64,000 nt of DNA from Lota lota (GCA_026745465.1 JACYXH010000175.1:952501-1016500), one strand, 5' to 3'. Shown: positions 12,966-30,089, counted from the first letter of the stretch. Notes: a model not told the origin generated them from the sequence alone. A program made the numbers and translations.

Positions 12966-13945
12966 CACCATTGGTCAGATTTTTTGTTATCAATTATATT
13001 GTTTGACTCATAAGCCAGACTTAATCAGAGCTTTATTTATCTTCTAGACTTGAAGCGTGTAGAGAAGTATTATTACTTTATGATGGGATCCCCAGTAACC
13101 AATATAATTCCACCTGAAGACGTTGACTAGGGCTCATTACAGTGAAGGCAGGGGATGGCTGCACTCCCTGCACCGAGCAGACAGGTAGATCCATGACCAG
13201 GCAGAGCAAGGGAGAGAGAGAGGGGGGCGGGGGGGGGGGGGGGAAGCAAGCAGACAGTGCATCACAGACTCTCCCCACAGCCTGAGACACTCTAATTGAA
13301 GAGCACAGTGGGGAGAGGTGGCAAGGACCACTGTAGATTACACACACACACGCACGCAAAAACACACACACACACACCCAGGCACCCAAACACATGCAAA
13401 AACTCACCCACACTCACACGCAGGCACCCAAACACACACACACACACACACACACTCCCACACACCATTGGTCAGATTTTTTGTTATCAATTATATTGTT
13501 TGACTCATAAGCCAGACTTAATCAGAGCTTTATTTATCTTCTAGACTTGAAGCGTGTAGAGAAGTATTATTACTTTATGATGGGATCCCCAGTAACCAAT
13601 ATAATTCCACCTGAAGACGTTGACTAGGGCTCATTACAGTGAAGGCAGGGGATGGCTGCACTCCCTGCACCGAGCAGACAGGTAGATGACATCCAGAGAG
13701 AGAGGGAGAGAGAGAGGGGGGGGGGGGGGGGGGGGGGGGAAGCAAGCAGACAGTGCATCACAGACTCTCCCACAGCCTGAGACACCTAATTGAAGAGCAC
13801 AGTGGGGAGAGGTGGCAAGGACCACTGTAGATTACACACACACACGCACGCAAAAACACACACACACACACCCAGGCACCCAAACACATGCAAAAACTCA
13901 CCCACACTCACACGCAGGCACCCAAACACACACACACACACACAC
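12951..13945. repeat. Tandem duplication of a ~497-bp unit (two copies)
   Basis: The landmark TTGGTCAGATTTTTTGTTA begins at 12971 and again at 13468, an offset of 497. Both copies run through the same unique sequence (including GATGGGATCCCCAGTAACC), a poly-G/GA tract and a CA-rich tail. They differ only by small indels and by repeat length. The second copy runs on into further CA repeat to about 14060. Confidence 0.92.
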
Positions 13946-14472
13946 ACACAAGCACCCCAAAACACGCACACACACGCAAAAACGCAAACACACACACACA
14001 CACACACCCACACGCACGGACCCACACATACGCACACACGCAAACACACACACACATACATGTATTCTAGGTGTCACTGTCACTGTACTACAAGTGTACA
14101 CTCTCCAATTTTCCCCTGCAGCCAGATCACATGATGACACCATCTCCCTAGTTGATTTCAGATATAAAATCGATGTGTGTGTTGGCCTGCCTTGTCCCTG
14201 TGCTGTCACTCAAGTGCAACTCAACACAGAGAACCAACCATTATGCATCTTCTGTTCTCCCTAGGTGGGTCAGTCTTCTGTTTTCAAACATGCTCTCCTG
14301 AACAAAATAGACATAACACCTAAATCTTAAAGGCGGTCATTTAAGAAACACAAAAATAAAATGTAGGTCAAAAGAAACCAAGCAGCCAGCCAAGCCAGGC
14401 CCCAATCCCTTCGTTGAAGAGCAGCTTCCAGAATCATCATCCTCACCCTCATCATCATCCTCGTAGTCATCA

Positions 14473-14499
14473 CCCCCCCCCCCCCCCCCCCCCCCCCCC
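14473..14499. repeat. Poly-C run (27 nt)
   Basis: A homopolymer of 27 C, preceded by an ATC/CTC-rich patch. Nearby simple repeats are a poly-G run (14888-14901), (GT)n (14995-15016) and (CT)n (15070-15117). Confidence 0.9.
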
Positions 14500-15067
14500 A
14501 CCCCACCCTATGCAGATAAAGGGCTGTCAAAAGAAATGTACATGGATGCTCGATTATTCCACCCACGTTACTCCACATAATCATTATATACCTATTTATC
14601 ATGCTGGGTACATTTCAGGTGCTTGGCATCCCTGCTTCCCCCAGCCAGCTCCCCCCTTTCCAGCCCAGATGGATGTCAGCACAGGAGATGATGCCTGTGA
14701 GGAAAGAAGGGCAGAGAGTTGCACAAATCAACCCCCCCTTATACAGCTTTAATGGAACGCCTGAACTCTGGAGACTGCACTGCCACTGGCAGGGTGGCTA
14801 GAGTGCAGAACCAAAAACATATGCACTGGGGCTTTAATGAGATAAGCCATTGAAAGGCATTGTGGGAGTGATGATTTGGAGGGGAAGGGGGGGGGGGGGG
14901 GTAGAGACAAACTGCATGAATAAAGGCAATCGCATGGAAGGATGGGTAATGGAATACATCCCCTGACACTATTTGTGCAAAAATGCTGGCTGGGTGTGTG
15001 TGTGTGTGTGTGTGTTGAAGGCAGCTTTTGTGCTCTGTGGTTGCCCTCAGTATATTTTGCTTACTCA

Positions 15068-15121
<54 letters not shown>

Positions 15122-15340
15122 GCTGATCAGTCTTGGCTTCAGTGGTGGGAACGTCCCAAAAATGTAAGGATATGAAAGTGTGGCTATAAATATGTGGAGT
15201 TTAAAAAATAAAACAAAAGTCAAATAGAGGATAAACACCAGTGATTCTGTTTATGCACTGCACAATCTCTCCTCCATTCACCCATTCACACAGCACAGCA
15301 GCAGATAGCCACCACAGAAATAAGGACACATATTTATAAA

Positions 15341-15360
15341 CATATATATATATATATATA

Positions 15361-15404
<44 letters not shown>

Positions 15405-15410
15405 TACATG
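15341..15410. repeat. (TA)n microsatellite
   Basis: About 70 bp of alternating TA broken by one T-rich interruption (around 15361-15367). It is self-complementary and able to extrude a hairpin. The flanks 15,410-16,550 contain no recognisable gene. Confidence 0.9.
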
Positions 15411-16552
15411 AATACACAGACATGAATACATGAATTGACGATATGTATGAAAAAGTAAATTAATTGACCGAAGAATGGAGTGGAAGGGTTTAAGGGGGCG
15501 GGGGCGGTGGTGGGGCAGAAAGGGGGGGATGGAGGGAGGGGTGGGCGGGCGGGGGGGGGGCTGACCAGATGGACCCTGTCCTGATCTGAGAGCACCAGAT
15601 GCCTATGAGATCCTGGGACACAGAGATACCCCCCAGCACCACAGCGGAGAGTTCTAAAGAGGCCAAGCCAGTCACAAATACACACACACACTCTCTCTCT
15701 CTCTCTTGCAAATCCGCTCTGGCCAATGCACCACGTCACTTTTTAACATTAATGATAAGAAACAAAACACAGAAACACATAGGCTGGATAGGACTGAAAT
15801 GGAGTGATGCAGTCTCTGAGGGCTGGTTAGTGAGGTAGAAAGTTCTGGGAGAAATAAGATATCAAGAATATTTAAACTAAGTATACTTACTACCAGGTGT
15901 TAAATATATCGGTGTGCTACTTATAGGAAATGTAACAATTGCATACTATGTTGTAGATGCATACTTAGTTTTGAAAATGAAATGAACACCAACATCTTAG
16001 AAATGGTCAACATCTTTATAACATCTTTTAAATTCACATACATACGTTTTAAATATAATTTTGCACTAACGAAGACAAAAGATTTCAATTTGAACGAACA
16101 AGACGATGGGTGTGTCAACTCCGATGTAGCTGCTGCGGCTAAAGTTGCCCTGAGAACCCTAAAACATGACTCATTGTCTGTAGCAGATGCTCTGCTCCTC
16201 TCACCGACTTTGGAATATGAACGATGGGGAGGGGAGTGTGAGACAGAGGCGATGGCCTTGCTTCGTATTAAGCAGGCGCCGTAACAGTCAGTATTTGAGA
16301 GTACAGCGACCTCATGTGGTCAAATTCAAATATATCTGGGTTCACCTGTGCAGTAAAAAAAATAATACATCTACGCTATCTAGCAACGATAAAAGACAAC
16401 CAATGGTATGACGTTTTCAATATAGGCGGTACATTATATTTGTATGTACATTTTGTTTAACACTGAATATGTACAATACATTGAACAATTCAGACATACA
16501 GGTAGATTTGGATGGATAGATAGACAGATGATAATAATATAGTTTGTTATTT

Positions 16553-17896
16553 TTAGGAACGGTCCTGAATGTGGGGATGCAGTGGGTCCAAGTCTTCCTC
16601 CGTTACCCCTTTAAGGCGGAGCTCCTTCTGAACCCTGGACAGGTACCCTGGGTCTGGATAGCCAAATCTGCAAAGTCAAGTGATGCAACAAGTGCAGTAG
16701 TTGAGCAAATAAAGCCACTCAAAGCATTTTAAGCAACATCACAATCTGCGTTTTTTAATACAATGAAATATCCCAAAACATTGGCAGCTAATATGGACCA
16801 TTTTCACATCGCCTACTGGTACTGAGATAGTACCAGTACCGCAATTTTACAACGGTGCCCAGTGTACTTCATTGGCAGATATATCGGTGCATCCCTCATT
16901 TTCTTAGGTTGAGGGTACACAATCCCCACAAGTGTCACATGCATTCATTGTGAAAGTGGAATAATTCCTCCACCCTTACTTCTGCGGACCACCTCCCATG
17001 TTGGTCTTGTGGTGGATGTCGTTCCAGGTGATGACGTTGTTGAGGCCGGTGGTGACAGACTGTCCGATGGTGAAGAGAAGCCTCCTGTCGAAGGCCACTT
17101 GTAGCAGCCGGAGGACCTTCTGGCCCTCCTCACAGGCAGGCAGGAACGCCGTTCGAGATGTGCTGCCATACTTGGCTCCAGGGTTTGGATGCTCAGGCTG
17201 TGAAAAGGCAAAAGGCAAATAGCTGAAGAGTGACATGTTTTATCCTGTGTGGTTGTTATTATTATGCATGTATTTTGGGTCGGTAGAGGGTTGTTCCAAT
17301 CATGGAAGCCTATTAATGCACGTTTATTCATTTGTATATTTAATTTAATAATTTTTTTCACTATATATGACCCTGGGACTCCCAGGGTCAGCTCTGTCTG
17401 ATGATTCAAAGTGTACAGCATTTGACGTGTATCAATGGGGGGTGCTCAACACTGCATTTCCTTAAAAGGCTTTTTCAAAACGGACGTATTTTTCAGACTA
17501 TTGTTTAGACAGTAATGTTTAAACCGCGAGACATGATTTGTTTAATCCAAGAACCAACATAAGCATGACAGATACTCACTAACTCACCCCCTGAATGCCT
17601 GCTGGAAATCTGTATTCAATAGTGATACTTCCGCAGTTATCAAAGCCAGGTAAACATTGCCAGCTTCGCGTCACTGTCATGGTGCCTTGCGGTTGTGTTC
17701 CATGATAAATCCCATAGAAAGTATTGCATACTGGGCAGGCAGGTTTACACATGAATACCGAGTCGATACATTCAGTACAAAAATAATGTCGACATTTTAA
17801 AGTTTTCTTGTCTTGAATTGTATCGAGACATATGGGGCAGTTGTCACTGCGGGTATCTGTGGTCAAAGAAGAATGACCATTTGATGTAGTTTCCAT
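16553..17896 (-). CDS. Short deltex-family E3 ubiquitin ligase (DTX3/DTX3L-like)
   Basis: Three coding exons, 17896-17588, 17197-16980 and 16667-16553, join in one frame to give 213 aa. All introns are GT/AG. A C3HC4 RING occupies residues 20-57 (C20, C23, C35, H37, C40, C43, C54, C57). The deltex C-terminal (DTC) domain follows directly, with [16 protein letters not shown] and FGYPDP motifs intact. In the family the RING recruits E2~ubiquitin, and the DTC binds NAD+/ADP-ribose and can modify ubiquitin. Compared with DTX3 (about 350 aa) and DTX3L (about 740 aa) it lacks any N-terminal targeting region. The start chosen is the first ATG before the RING; an upstream exon cannot be excluded. It lies 3 kb downstream of full-length dtx3 on the same strand with the same exon phases, so it is probably a tandem paralogue. 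No disabling change is seen. Confidence 0.85.
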
Positions 17897-20800
17897 CTTC
17901 TCTGGCTGGGCCCCGGTAGTGCCACTCCTTTCACCCGTTCATCTGCAGGTGTGGCTGCTCTTGGTGTTGTTTTAGTTTAGTAAGGGCTGGGTTCGACGTC
18001 AAATGATGACCGATGGGCTGACTTCCTACGGCTTCGAGGCACGAGTTGGATATCGCTACGTGTCTATTTGTTTATACGAGACAGTTAAAACTCACTTGAA
18101 AAACGCAACAACAAAAAAACTTTTAGTAAGAAAACACTAAATCTTAGACGTAGGACCGTTAGTAGAAGTAACAGCACTGGCATATCGCTAACCCACCATT
18201 ACGGCAGGAGGCGGGGCGCACACGAAACAAAAAAAGCGGAAGTTTGATAGTGACGCCAAATGCCCAGCACGCACATCCTTATACATCAATGAGCCAGTGT
18301 CATATTTTATTCCCCCCTGACAAAACTGCTTGACAGACATCAAATTCACACATTGATTGGATGTAGACATAACATCTAATGCGATTTGCTTTTCACACAC
18401 GCAGTTCCACAGTTAAAATTATGATTGGATTTTGTGTCGAAATGTCTCAATCAAAGTAGAGGCTACAATTATTCCTACTCTACATTTCGCCCAACTTACT
18501 TCGTGAGCAACAGTCATCTTTAACAGGACAGAATAACTGGACAATGAGCATTAAAAGTAGGCCCTACCAATCCCACCATGAACACTATAAAGTGCATTCC
18601 GACTCTGGTCTCGTTGGTGCAACACAGGTAGTCTGGGAAACAGACGAATGTGCGAGTTCATTTGCGAATTGGTTTGGCGATGTCAGGCTAACAAGTGATT
18701 GCAACTTACAATTTCTTGTATGTAGGCCTATGTTAGCTCAGTTGGAAGAAGTCATTACAGCTGCCATGGTTGTTTGTTAAATTCCCACTGGGGTCACACA
18801 GGCTCATGCTGGGGTGAACAATGTATGCATTCATGATATTGTATGCATTGGATAAAATATAGTAGGCCTATTTATATTATTACATTTATATTACATTAGA
18901 CCTCCAGCCTGAGCCATCTAAAGTAATCTGATGAACTTCACCTGTGTCTAACGTTCATTGATCCTGGTATCCTCTCAAATTCTAACAAACCTCAAATGCC
19001 AATGATTATTCAGATATCTTTACTGGCAGTAATTGTGTGCATATATAAAATAAATGGCATGCCGCATCACCAATGGTGCGAAATTCCAATTGTAAAATGT
19101 CTTAAAATACTGGCAGACGTAATCGGAAACAGAACATAACTTTTATTCAAGTATTAAAATGTAAAGCACATTGTTTTGAATTTCAGAACAGACCAAGTAC
19201 GAATCAACGTAATTAGAAAAGCAAAACCCACTTTTCAACAATCAATTTGCAATGTGCAATCTCTCCAACTGTCCCCCCCCCTGGCCACTTGCATGTACTG
19301 CATAGAAATGTTTGCATGGTAGCTTTAATAAACTACAATGCCGTGTCCCAAGAATATCTGAATTGGTCCCATAACAAAATAAAATCTGTTGTGATGGGGA
19401 AATAATATATTATTGGATGTTGGTATCTAGAAAAAACTGTCAGTTTTGCAAGCATGTTTCTGTACCTTTGCAAAGCACCTTCACACATACAACTTTAGGT
19501 TTGTTAGCTTTTTCTATATAGCTTTTCGACTACATGAATGTTTGAGTAAAAAGCTAATTTAGACATCAGTATATATATATTAATCATGAACTGTATGTAT
19601 TTTTTCTATACTGAAAGCCGGGTATAGCAACAAAGATAATCCTGTTAACTTATCGAATAACACCAATGCACACCTGAACTGCTTACCATTCATTAGTAAT
19701 ACATGCTTATTTTGTTATATATCAAAATCGAATATAAGAAAGGCACAAATGAGAAATTTGCCAAAGAATCAATTATGTATTACCAGTTGTTCCTGCAATA
19801 TGTTTATTTGAAATCAGTAATCATATTTCTCATTTTAAATGAGAATATCCACAGGCCATTGCCCCCCGCCACCTCCTCTGCTGACAGGAACATTGGCATA
19901 GATAATTAAAGAGCGTTTGTGCCTTGGATTTGGTTTTTATGGTCATCTTTATGCCCTTTCGTTTGACATCGTCATAAATCGAGAAGTAGTAGTTAGTAAG
20001 GATCTTGTACTACTGAAACAGAACTGTTGTGGCTCCATCCTGGGACACCATCTACGGGGTTTTGAACCCAAAACAAACTTAAGGGCGGTTTTCCTTTAGA
20101 CACAACCCAAGGTGCTGTAATTAGACATCAATTAACATTCTCGGTATTCAGCGCAAAAGATAGAGAGAAGATGAGGAAGATCAAACGCAGATGAGAAGAG
20201 CCCGAAGCGAAGTGACATCCACGTGTGGCCAAGCCAACAGCTTGTTGCCACGCAGGACCCATGTCCGGCCTGAGCACTCTTCGACGGAGCGGAAGCAGAA
20301 AGCAGGACTTTTTCAACGTCAACCATACTCCTATCCCAAAGTGCCCGTGAGTGCTTTAAAACAAAACAAAAAATAACAACTTTTCTATTGATACAGTGCT
20401 CTTTAGCACTATTATTACAATAACAGGCAATTCATAATAATAATTAAAAAAAAGACTTGCTCATCATACCCTATTGTTAACACAAACACAAAGGATGTTT
20501 GAAAAATTGTTTTCCCATCTGGGAACTTACCCCTAAAAAAGAAACATTAATAAACGTGATTTGAACTGATTCAAATGAGATATCCATAATTAGACATGAG
20601 TACCGCGAACATGAAGAAAAAAAAACTGACTTCGTAAATGAGTGCATTAGATTGGTCCTATTGCAAACAGTGACAGGTTGAATGCACTGCTCTCCAAAGT
20701 ATTCCCTTCAAAACAAAGTAGGTTGAACTTCAACTTCAAGAAGAGAAGGAGGTGGTGAAGGATCAGAGGAACAAGTGGTTCAATTAGTTTGACCTCGGCG

Positions 20801-20931
20801 GTGAGGACCTAGTTTTCAGCTGGACGTCTTCCAACAGGGACAGTCTCCGAACGGAACCTGCAGCCTCATCAAGTCCAACTCAGGAACAGTTCTGGGAAAA
20901 GGTCTCACATAGTCATAGTCTTCACTGGTGG
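17897..20931. other. Spacer between the two deltex genes (dtx3 3' UTR plus promoter of the short paralogue)
   Basis: No further coding exon was recognised. The part next to 20931 should be the dtx3 3' UTR. A minus-strand AATAAA (read as TTTATT at 19142-19147) is one candidate end, giving about 1.8 kb. The 500 bp above 17896 should hold the promoter of the short paralogue; no TATA box is evident. Confidence 0.45.
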
Positions 20932-23697
<2,766 letters not shown>

Positions 23698-25793
23698 AAA
23701 TCCCCTTAATTGCGATAAAAGCTTCCTGATGAAGAGAAATAATGAAGAAACCCGATGGACTGTGTGGTGTGCAATACACGTTTTCGAAAAATGGCATATT
23801 TTGTGGATCCAATTTCCCGACCAGTTGAAATTAGACACTTCTTTATCGGTGAAACGTTAACAATGTACGTGATTCCTCTGGTGTTTTGATTCCCTCGCTT
23901 TGGCTCGTGGCTGCCAGTTTAGTGAGGTTGTGCTCGGATTAAAGAGCACTATTATCCTCCATCGGACGAGGCCTTTTTGCTTAGGCTACTGCAGTTTATC
24001 TGCGGAGAAGACTTATTTTGTAGTCACGACATGCTATCGAGTCGAAACCGCTGGCCATATCGTGTACGTTTTGCAAATCCATCATCCCTGGCCGGGGTAA
24101 ACAAGCCATCGCCGCCCTACACCCAGTGCGACCAGTCTCGTCCGACTACTTCGCCTACTCGTACGTCCTTGGGCTACGCTTTAAAACACTAGTTGTCCTT
24201 ATCTGGCACGAAGCACGCATGCTATTTCACAGCTTATTCGAGAGAGATAAATCACCCCTTTACACGTTGCAAGTGTCCCTACCCTAGCATGCTGCTAACG
24301 ATGCACTTGCTAAGTACGTCAAGAATAACTTATAATGTAATTGATTCTACCAAAAAAATGCACGTCCAGGAAGTTCGTCACACAACTCACCCGATTGGTT
24401 GAAATACCACCTGAATCACACTTTGTTATGATTAATACAAACTGCTTGTCTCAACACAAATTTATAAATAATATCTTCGGTTATTTTTATTATTATTATA
24501 TCATGCCTAATCTAATGCGTCTATAGTGCTGTGCAACTTCAGACAGCGTGAGTATTGCTCAATTTCTAACATAAGCTGTTGAAGAGACTATGCGAACGTG
24601 TCTATCGTTTAACTGCAGTCATCCATTTATACACATCCTACAGCTCATTAAAATCTGTTTGTGTAGCTTGGACCAATACTTCACCTGACATTATTTGCAT
24701 ATACATATTGCTGGCAGGTATCTGCAAAGAAACTGAAGATGATTTATAGTTAAGTTTACAGTTGAGTGTGCCAATGGAAAGGGAACATAAACAGTGCTCC
24801 TCGTTTATATTGTTGAGGTCAAGAATAATTCGATATAATCAATATTTAGACAATGTAAACCTGGTTAAAAGCAGGCCCATATTCTTACTTCCAAGGAAAC
24901 ATTTTACTTAGCTGGCTTTAAAACGAGCCTATTGAACAACTTAAGTGTGTGAAAAGTGAAAGCACAAGGAGAGCTTACGTATTGTATCATATGACATGTA
25001 CCCTCATGTGTACAGCAACAGGTTGCATCTAATCAATTTATATTATCACTGATTATATATTCACAATATTAAATATATAAATGATGATTTTGTTTAATAT
25101 ATAAACAGACAGAAGGCCACCAAAAAGATTGCATTAATGTATACTTATCAATGAATGTGGATATTGATTGATCGATCAATTGAATATGGCAAGACAATAA
25201 GACAAGACCTTTCCTTTGAACAAAAACATAAGTCAACAAAACTACATAAAATGTAGGCCTAATAAGTGAATGCTGAGTTCACACAATGAATACAACAAGT
25301 TAGAGTAGGCCTATTACTTTCCTGGAAATTAATCAGCAGTGATTCACGGTGAGTTTCCACCTGTATAACTTTTAATTTGAGTATTCCTCTTTCATTCCAA
25401 GGTATGCAGAATTATATGAACAAAACAATGTCCTTGTTATATATATACGGAAACTGGGGGATCACAGCTGTTTCCTCTTTCTGGAATTTTATAAGAAACT
25501 AAATAATTAGAAACTGTCCCAATTCTGAGCATGATTATTATTCTTTATAACATTGCATTGCAACACAATGTTGTATATTCAGACTCAGGCCACCGACGTT
25601 CTCTACTCTGTCTTGTGTGCTATTCTGCCAGCTATTCTTCATCCGGATACATTCTAATTTTATTATGCTTCATCTTCCTCACCTAAAGCTCTCCTAGTGG
25701 CAACCGGTAGCCTGTGGGCAGCATACTTTATTCATCCATCACATTTCCTATATATCCCAAGTGTCTGACCCGATCTCTCATTGCCTCTCTCCA

Positions 25794-25867
<74 letters not shown>

Positions 25868-27354
25868 CTAGTTCTGTCCATGTGATCCACTGGATGGCCT
25901 ATTATTCCCAGCTCCTCTCTGCTCCATGCATGGGTGTTATAAATTCTAATATCCAATATTGATATGCCCACTTTACACACAAAACAGTTTTGTGCCAACC
26001 ATAACACATTCCTCAGCTACCTGGCACTATTCAGGCATTCCACACCATATGCCTCCCTACCTACACACCCGGCCCACTACAGGACGACATTATCATGCAG
26101 CAATTTGTTAGAGAAGACACTCTCTCTCTTATTAGTGCGTTCTATTCAGGGAATCCCTGAATAAATCCCTTACTGGTTTTCGCTTTCTCTCTTGCATTGG
26201 AATCGCCTGTACTAGAACGTTCCATGTGCCTGTCATTTTCTGCTGCTTTTTATCCACACCTAGAGAGCCACTAGAAGGTACTAGAAGTCAGATACCACCA
26301 TAGCACCATGTGCATGTGACAGCTCCTAACCGTATGGGCTAAGTTGCTCTGTGGCGGTGTGACTAATGGCACAGAGCAACTGTTGAGAAGCTGGATGAGA
26401 ATGGAGAAGGTTTTGCCTATTGACCGACGCATCCCCTCACTGTGCCCTGGCACTGCATTCGTTCCCCCAGCTTTTGAGATTTGCCATGTTGTGTATTTTC
26501 TGGTGATTACAGAAAAGCCCTCAGTCCCCTGCTCTGACTCTTTGGATGTTGTCGTCCCTGCCTTCTCCTTACTGTCTGAAGAGGCTGCATGGCTCTTCAG
26601 ACAAGCCAATTCCACCAGAGCAGTGGATGGATTTTGGATGCCCTGTAGCTATTTTGTGGAGTAACTTCAAATGTCCTTGTCATCACTTGTCCCTGATTTC
26701 TTCATCATTATAAACCCCCTCCAGATTCAGGTTTCGCTATGGCAGTATCTAGGTCAAGTACCTTTTTCAATCTGTAGCGTGTTTCAGGTCTGTGCTGTTA
26801 AATGTGGCACTAAGCAGTATACGGAAGCATTGTAGACTTTAGACTTTAACACTTTTTAAATCGTGTTTATGAAACGTTTTTTTAATAGTTGTATTTTACA
26901 TATTAGGTAAGATAACACAATACAGTAATGAAAAAAGTGTTATGGTGAACCATAAAAGGAATTGTATATAAAAATGGTACAAAATTATACCATGCATACG
27001 TATCATCTGCGTTTCATCAGAAACACCCGTTTAACCGTTGTAGTTTGGCTACAGCTGTAGAACAATTAAATATTGACTTTTGCATTTACAGAATATCTCT
27101 ACGTAAGCTTATGTAATAATTATTATATAGTTATTATTATGGATGTTATTGTAAATTAACCCATCGCAGGTGGGAAGTGCTGTTATGTGCGTCACACGAG
27201 AACAGCGAAACAACGCGATGTTTAAAAAGACTAACTCATCTTTTACGGTTTATATCTGCATTTTGTCCTCTAAATACTGTCCCAGGGCGTGATTGTCACT
27301 TCTCCTGGATACATTGTGGTCGTTCGCGAGGGTTATCAAGTAGAAACATAGAGA
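23698..27354. other. Intergenic region between divergent dtx3 and ptges3
   Basis: AT-rich, with one long (CA)n array at about 25795-25866. It must contain the dtx3 promoter (just above 23697) and the ptges3 promoter (just below 27355). No additional gene was recognised; short open frames near 23900-24500 and 26270-26660 lack domains or splice support. Confidence 0.5.
25795..25866. repeat. (CA)n microsatellite
   Basis: About 36 perfect CA units. Confidence 0.95.
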
Positions 27355-29298
27355 ATGTAAGTTTGGGGTTACACTTTTGTTGCCATCTAGTAGAAGTTAT
27401 TCTACCGGTGGTGATCGGGTGGTCGCAACGCATATGGACCCACTACTGAGCTAAGCTAGCTGCAACCTGAGCTGTATTTTAGCAATGCATGCATACATGC
27501 ACGCAGCGTACGAACTGCCCGTGTTTCTTGCAGTCAGTTGTCTCCATTATGCGTTTAACCTGTGCAGCATAATAATTAAATAGCAAACGTTTGCACTATA
27601 ATATTAAATAAACTGACCTTTGTACAGGCCTTAGGGTAGCTATTTTAAGCTAGATTACAGTAACATGAAAGGCGTTTAACATTAGTCATCCCAGGAAAGG
27701 ATACGAGTAGAACTGAATGAGAAATGGGACTGCGTAGCGTGAACGGGAAAGTAGTGCAATGTGCAATGCACACTTTGATTAAACGGAGATGGGTTACTTT
27801 TAGATCAATGCGTTTACAGATTATTGCTGCATAGGCTAATCTAAACCGAAGCGATATCATGTGGTAGAAGCAGGATATTTTGGCGCTACTCTGCTATCGT
27901 AATTGTATGCTGCTTGTGTGGATCCTTTAAACAGGCTCCTTCCTCCTTCGTAGGCTCTATAGTTACTGTATCTAAAGACTTTAGATCGTCTATGATTTTT
28001 GTTTTCCTTGAGGTTAATCGTCATTCTCTTTACCACTTTCATTAGGCAGCCTGCAACTGCTAAATGGTATGACAGACGGGACTCAGTTTTCATTGAGTTC
28101 TGTGTCGAGGACAGTAAAGATCTCAAAGTTAGATTTGATAAGTCTAGCATTAACTTCAGGTAAGAGTTTCGAAATTCCTTATTTACATTTTTTTATTATT
28201 ATTAATAATGATTTCTTTGTTAATAACAATTGTTATTATGGTATGTTATTGGTAGACATTATTGGTAACATTTGTTTTAATCTATATCACTTAAATAATA
28301 CTAATCACTAATTCAAAATATATTGCCCCAAATAAAAAATAAAATAAAAAATGTAGATGGGGACACACTCGTCATCCCTTCACACAGTCACTGGTATTGT
28401 AAAATAAAAGGATAAACAATGAATAGCAGTTCTAATCATGTGTGCCTTACATCTTACAGTTGTCTCGGTGGACCGGAAAAAGTGAAACACCAAAATGTTT
28501 TGGATCTTTATGGTGACATTGATCACAAAGTAGGTTTACAACTTCTTTCTACAGTGTTTTGTATCCATACTGTTGTGACTATTGTGTTGTGTATCTTCCT
28601 CACCCTGTACTCACTCGATCGCAGGAATCCAAACACAGACGCACAGACAGATCCGTGTTGTGTTGTTTAAAGAAAGCAGTGGCAGGGAAGTCATGGCTAC
28701 GGCTATCAAAAGATAAGGCGAAGGTAATCATTTTGTTTGTCCCTTTTTACAAAAAAATCCTCTCCACATCTCAGGCTTTGCTCCAACTATAAACTCCGTA
28801 CTTGTCGGCTGAATTTGTTGATTTAGGTCACCTGGCTCAGTGTTGACTTCAATAATTGGAAAGACTGGGACGAGGACTCCGATGAAGATTTGTCAAGTTT
28901 CGACAAATTCTCAGAGGTGAGAGCATTACAGTGGTCCAGTATGAGGCATTGCCACTAGGGTGTGAAGAGTTTGTTTCATCTTGCTTGACTATTCTGCAGA
29001 TGATGAACACCATGGGAGGGGATACTTTACCAGACTTGGATGGTGGAGATGAAGAGGTATGGCCATTTATGAATGAGTTAATTATCCGTGACATTGCATT
29101 CTAAGTCGTTATTTACTCTTTTTTCATGTGATTTACAGCATGCAGTTGCAGACAGCGGTGATGACAGTAAGTCCAATTCAAACAGTTTTCTCCTTTGTGA
29201 TACAATGATACTTTCCTGTCGAATATGCGCACTGCTTGGGATTTTCTTCTTGACTAAGTAATTTTATTATCACTACAGAAATGCCAGACCTTGAGTAA
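27355..29298 (+). CDS. ptges3: Prostaglandin E synthase 3 / HSP90 co-chaperone p23
   Basis: Eight coding segments join in frame to 480 nt (159 aa): 27355-27356, 28046-28159, 28460-28529, 28625-28723, 28827-28916, 29000-29056, 29139-29166 and 29279-29298. p23 binds the closed, ATP-bound N domains of HSP90 in the cytosol, slowing ATP turnover and stabilising clients such as steroid receptors; it also has reported PGE synthase activity. Visible are the CS-domain start QPATAKWYDRRD, the conserved WLSVDFNNWKDW block, and an acidic tail ending GDDKMPDLE. Length matches the usual 160 aa. The start codon appears split, with AT before a GTAAGT donor at 27357 and G as the first base after the CATTAG acceptor; this first exon is inferred, the others are firm. 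Whether it is the a or b teleost paralogue cannot be told. Confidence 0.93.
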
Positions 29299-30087
29299 TC
29301 AACGGTAGGATGCCATCTTCCATAGAAGTTAAAGCGTTCAAGGAGAGTCCTGTCTCCAGTTTGATGTGAGTGACATTTGGATGCAGATACGCACTGACAT
29401 CCAGTGTTGCACGGACAAATTTGTTTTAATTACACTGTTCATTGAATTAATAGCTATTTGAATGTCTTAGATCATTTGCCCATTTCTATAGTTTTTCCTG
29501 GCAAAGACAGCAAGGTTACAGATAAAGAATGTAAAGGTTTCTTAACACAACAACTGGATTTGTAATCCACAATTTCAATACAATTTCAATTTTGTTTGTA
29601 CTCAAGGGTTCTCCATCTTTATGTTTTTATTTGACATTGTATAATGTTGTTAAATTATACAAGATTTTGACCTTGAGTTTTTCAAATGTATGTTACTGAG
29701 TTATTTAAAACACCATTCGTTAATATTAAACATTTCAACATTAAAAAAATGAATACACCTTTCCATCTTACTGTGTTCAGTTTGTGGAACAGAAAATATA
29801 TAGTTAAGGCAATCTTTATGCAGTCGCCTTAATTTTCTTTCCTTGCCATAACAATAGGGCAATTAATTGACAGTAGCATATGCAAAAAAGAAAATACTTC
29901 CATGAACTTTGTGAGAAAAGTGTAATATCCTAGCATAAATCCAACCAAATAATTTTTTACTAAAGGTTAAAGTCATGTTTGTTAGACAGCAACACACAGC
30001 TATGTTTTGAAATCCGGGTTAATGTGTTTAATAAATATTGAGTTTGTTAAATAATGTGGACGTTTTTGACTACATATTTTTAATAAA
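29299..30087 (+). other. ptges3: ptges3 3' UTR with polyadenylation signals
   Basis: AT-rich sequence after the TAA stop. AATAAA signals lie at 30030-30035 and 30082-30087, giving a 3' UTR of about 0.75-0.8 kb. Confidence 0.6.
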
Positions 30088-30089
30088 CT

